A stretch of DNA of 31,212 nt from Silene noctiflora (taxonomy: Eukaryota > Streptophyta > Magnoliopsida > Caryophyllales > Caryophyllaceae). Every line of letters starts with the position of its first letter. The stretch's first letter is position 1. The notes under the pieces are model-generated. The model saw only the letters and a list, made by a program, of their open reading frames with translations, was not told the DNA's origin and made no database searches. Shown here in pieces: positions 29,871 through 31,212 of this stretch. Location of the stretch: positions 204,837 to 236,048 of the forward strand of contig VHZZ01000174.1 in NCBI GenBank assembly GCA_009801015.1. The letters run 5' to 3'. A program made the translations under genes and the position numbers.

Positions 29871-30296
29871 ATGTTATCCTTAACAAGAAGCATTAATCCC
29901 GTAACCAAGTTCGTTCCTCTTAGTCCAAAATCAAAGGTTGTATCAAGAAACAACGGTATTACAACAATATCCGCTCTCAAAAGAAGTAACTCAAACGGAT
30001 CGTCACAATATCATGGAAGACAAGTCGACGAAAATATGATCGTATTAAGAAAAAGAATACATGAAATGAAGATGATAGAAAGAAATTATGAGCCACCAAA
30101 TGAATGGATGCAATGGGAGAAACAAATATATGCAAATTATGATGAATATATATGCATGGCATTAGGGTTACTCCAAACTCAATTGATGAATACTAGGCCT
30201 AGTATTGCTCTTGCTACTTTGGCCTTGTTTACGTTCAGCATGCCCGTTTCCGTCATTTTACTCGTCTCCCATTTTGCTGGAACGGCTGCTTTTTAA
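29871..30296 (+). CDS. Small predicted plastid membrane protein, unnamed
   Basis: Single-exon gene, 141 aa, ATG 29871 to TAA 30294-30296. Residues 1 to about 45 are rich in Ser, Lys, Arg and Asn with almost no acid, like a chloroplast transit peptide. The core VDENMIVLRKRIHEMKMIE...EPPNEWMQWEKQIYANYDEY (about 52-93) is charged and partly helical. It is followed by ALGLLQTQLMNTRPS and one hydrophobic segment (about 111-133), with a short C-terminus. The core looks like a conserved plant protein of unknown role that I cannot name. It sits just downstream of a well-formed TATA box, which supports expression. Localisation and membrane topology are inferred. Confidence 0.75.
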   Translation: MLSLTRSINPVTKFVPLSPKSKVVSRNNGITTISALKRSNSNGSSQYHGRQVDENMIVLRKRIHEMKMIERNYEPPNEWMQWEKQIYANYDEYICMALGLLQTQLMNTRPSIALATLALFTFSMPVSVILLVSHFAGTAAF

Positions 30297-31212
30297 GCTT
30301 CGTTTCAATCATTTGTTTATCTTTACTTTCATATTAGATTTTTTTTTGTACATTATTAGAAAAACTATTATTTTTACTTGTTTCACTTTCCATCCCTTGT
30401 ACTCGTATTATTTATATAATTTTATCCAATTTTTATTGTCCTACTTTTCTTTTTGTGATAATCTTTTAGTATATAGGGGAATAGGGGATTTGCCCTAGCT
30501 CAGTAAGAATAACGATCAAAGTTGGCTGCTCCCCTTTCATTGCGACGTATATCAAGGGTAGTTGTACAAAGCTTTTATTTCATTCACATCACCTTTCACC
30601 AAAATTCACAATTCACAGTCGTGGACAGGTCAATGACAAGCACTTGATTTTTCGACCCGAGTTTGGTGGACTCTTAGACCATGTTTATCTATGGGTTTAC
30701 TTCACCGAGGTCCAACCCAAATTTATTATTCTTTATTCACAACTTACTTTATCAAACTCATACTAACTTTTATACCTTTATTAACACCTTTCTTTCACCA
30801 TGGTCCAACATATATATATACACTATATATTATTCTTTATTTAACAATTAATTTTTGTTTTACAAAGTTTGCCCAATAAAAAGGTGACACCTAAGAAGGT
30901 AGAGAAAGGGTGAAGTGGGTGGAGATAGGACCTAAGGGTAAAATTATTCGTCAGACTCTCCAAAGTCTTAACACTCTGTCACATCAAATTTCCACTAACT
31001 TTTATTATTTCTTTATTGTTCAGACTTACCTAAGACTTTATACATTATCCGTCAGACTCACCTCAGACTTTACTTTTCTACTTTTCTACATTACTTCTTT
31101 TTATTTTCGGATTTTTCCCATGGTACCCTCGAATTTTGTCCAATTACACATGGTACCCCTCCTTTTAACTTTCTACATGTGGTGCCCTTCAATTTGACTT
31201 TGTCCTTCCCAA
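30297..31212. other. Intergenic DNA at right edge
   Basis: No gene supported. CGTTTCAATCATTTGTTTAT near 30300 resembles a solitary Stowaway end. TA-rich microsatellite near 30810-30830. At 31119-31200 a repeated CATGGTACCC(T/C) unit appears (about 31119, 31149, 31176), spaced about 27-30 bp, a phrase common in dispersed plant repeats. ORFs across it are low-complexity. Confidence 0.5.

Noticed and set aside
30205-31197. Several open frames at the right end
   Set aside because: Phe/Leu/Tyr-rich low-complexity readings of AT-rich DNA with no start context or homology signal.

Overview
The window looks like nuclear DNA of a dicot plant. Its genes have many GT-AG introns, AT-rich intergenic DNA, plastid-type transit peptides and dense small transposable elements. 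Scattered 'ACTCCGTAT' words and Stowaway-like ends with 'GTTTACCTTT' suggest Caryophyllales (amaranth/spinach/pink relatives); that placement is an inference from repeat style, not proof.

Layout. 1-396 (+): the last coding exon of UPF2 (nonsense-mediated mRNA decay), cut by the left edge. 1862-6000 (+): a complete eight-coding-exon gene (313 aa) for a V-ATPase accessory protein of the S1/Ac45/VOA1 type. 7630-13628 (+): a complete thirteen-exon ALG3 gene (445 aa), the ER dolichol-linked mannosyltransferase. 15973-14680 (-): an unnamed trypsin-fold protein whose serine-protease motif carries cysteine instead of serine. 17283-25230 (+): a complete five-exon plastid ClpP3 gene (332 aa) with two very long introns, one built from internal duplications and one holding a degraded antisense LINE. 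26083-28983 (+): a two-exon gene (135 aa) for a predicted plastid protein with a CHORD-like Cys/His pattern. 29871-30296 (+): a single-exon small predicted plastid membrane protein with a clear TATA box.

The genes are unrelated housekeeping loci, not a functional cluster: mRNA surveillance, vacuolar/secretory proton pumping, N-glycan precursor assembly, plastid proteolysis and two small conserved proteins. All exon chains were joined by hand from splice consensus and protein continuity; they close in frame without stops.

Mobile DNA is abundant and mostly intronic. It includes a Tourist/PIF-type MITE with TTA duplications in ALG3 intron 4, two 95-bp Stowaway-like MITEs, a 348-bp inverted-repeat element, a 106-bp tRNA-derived SINE with a 16-bp target duplication, a 219-bp poly(A) retrocopy with a 14-bp target duplication, and the LINE remnant with a secondary insertion. 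The best leads for novelty are the Cys/His trypsin-fold protein, the altered handle region of ClpP3, the very short SINE and the duplicated ClpP3 intron.
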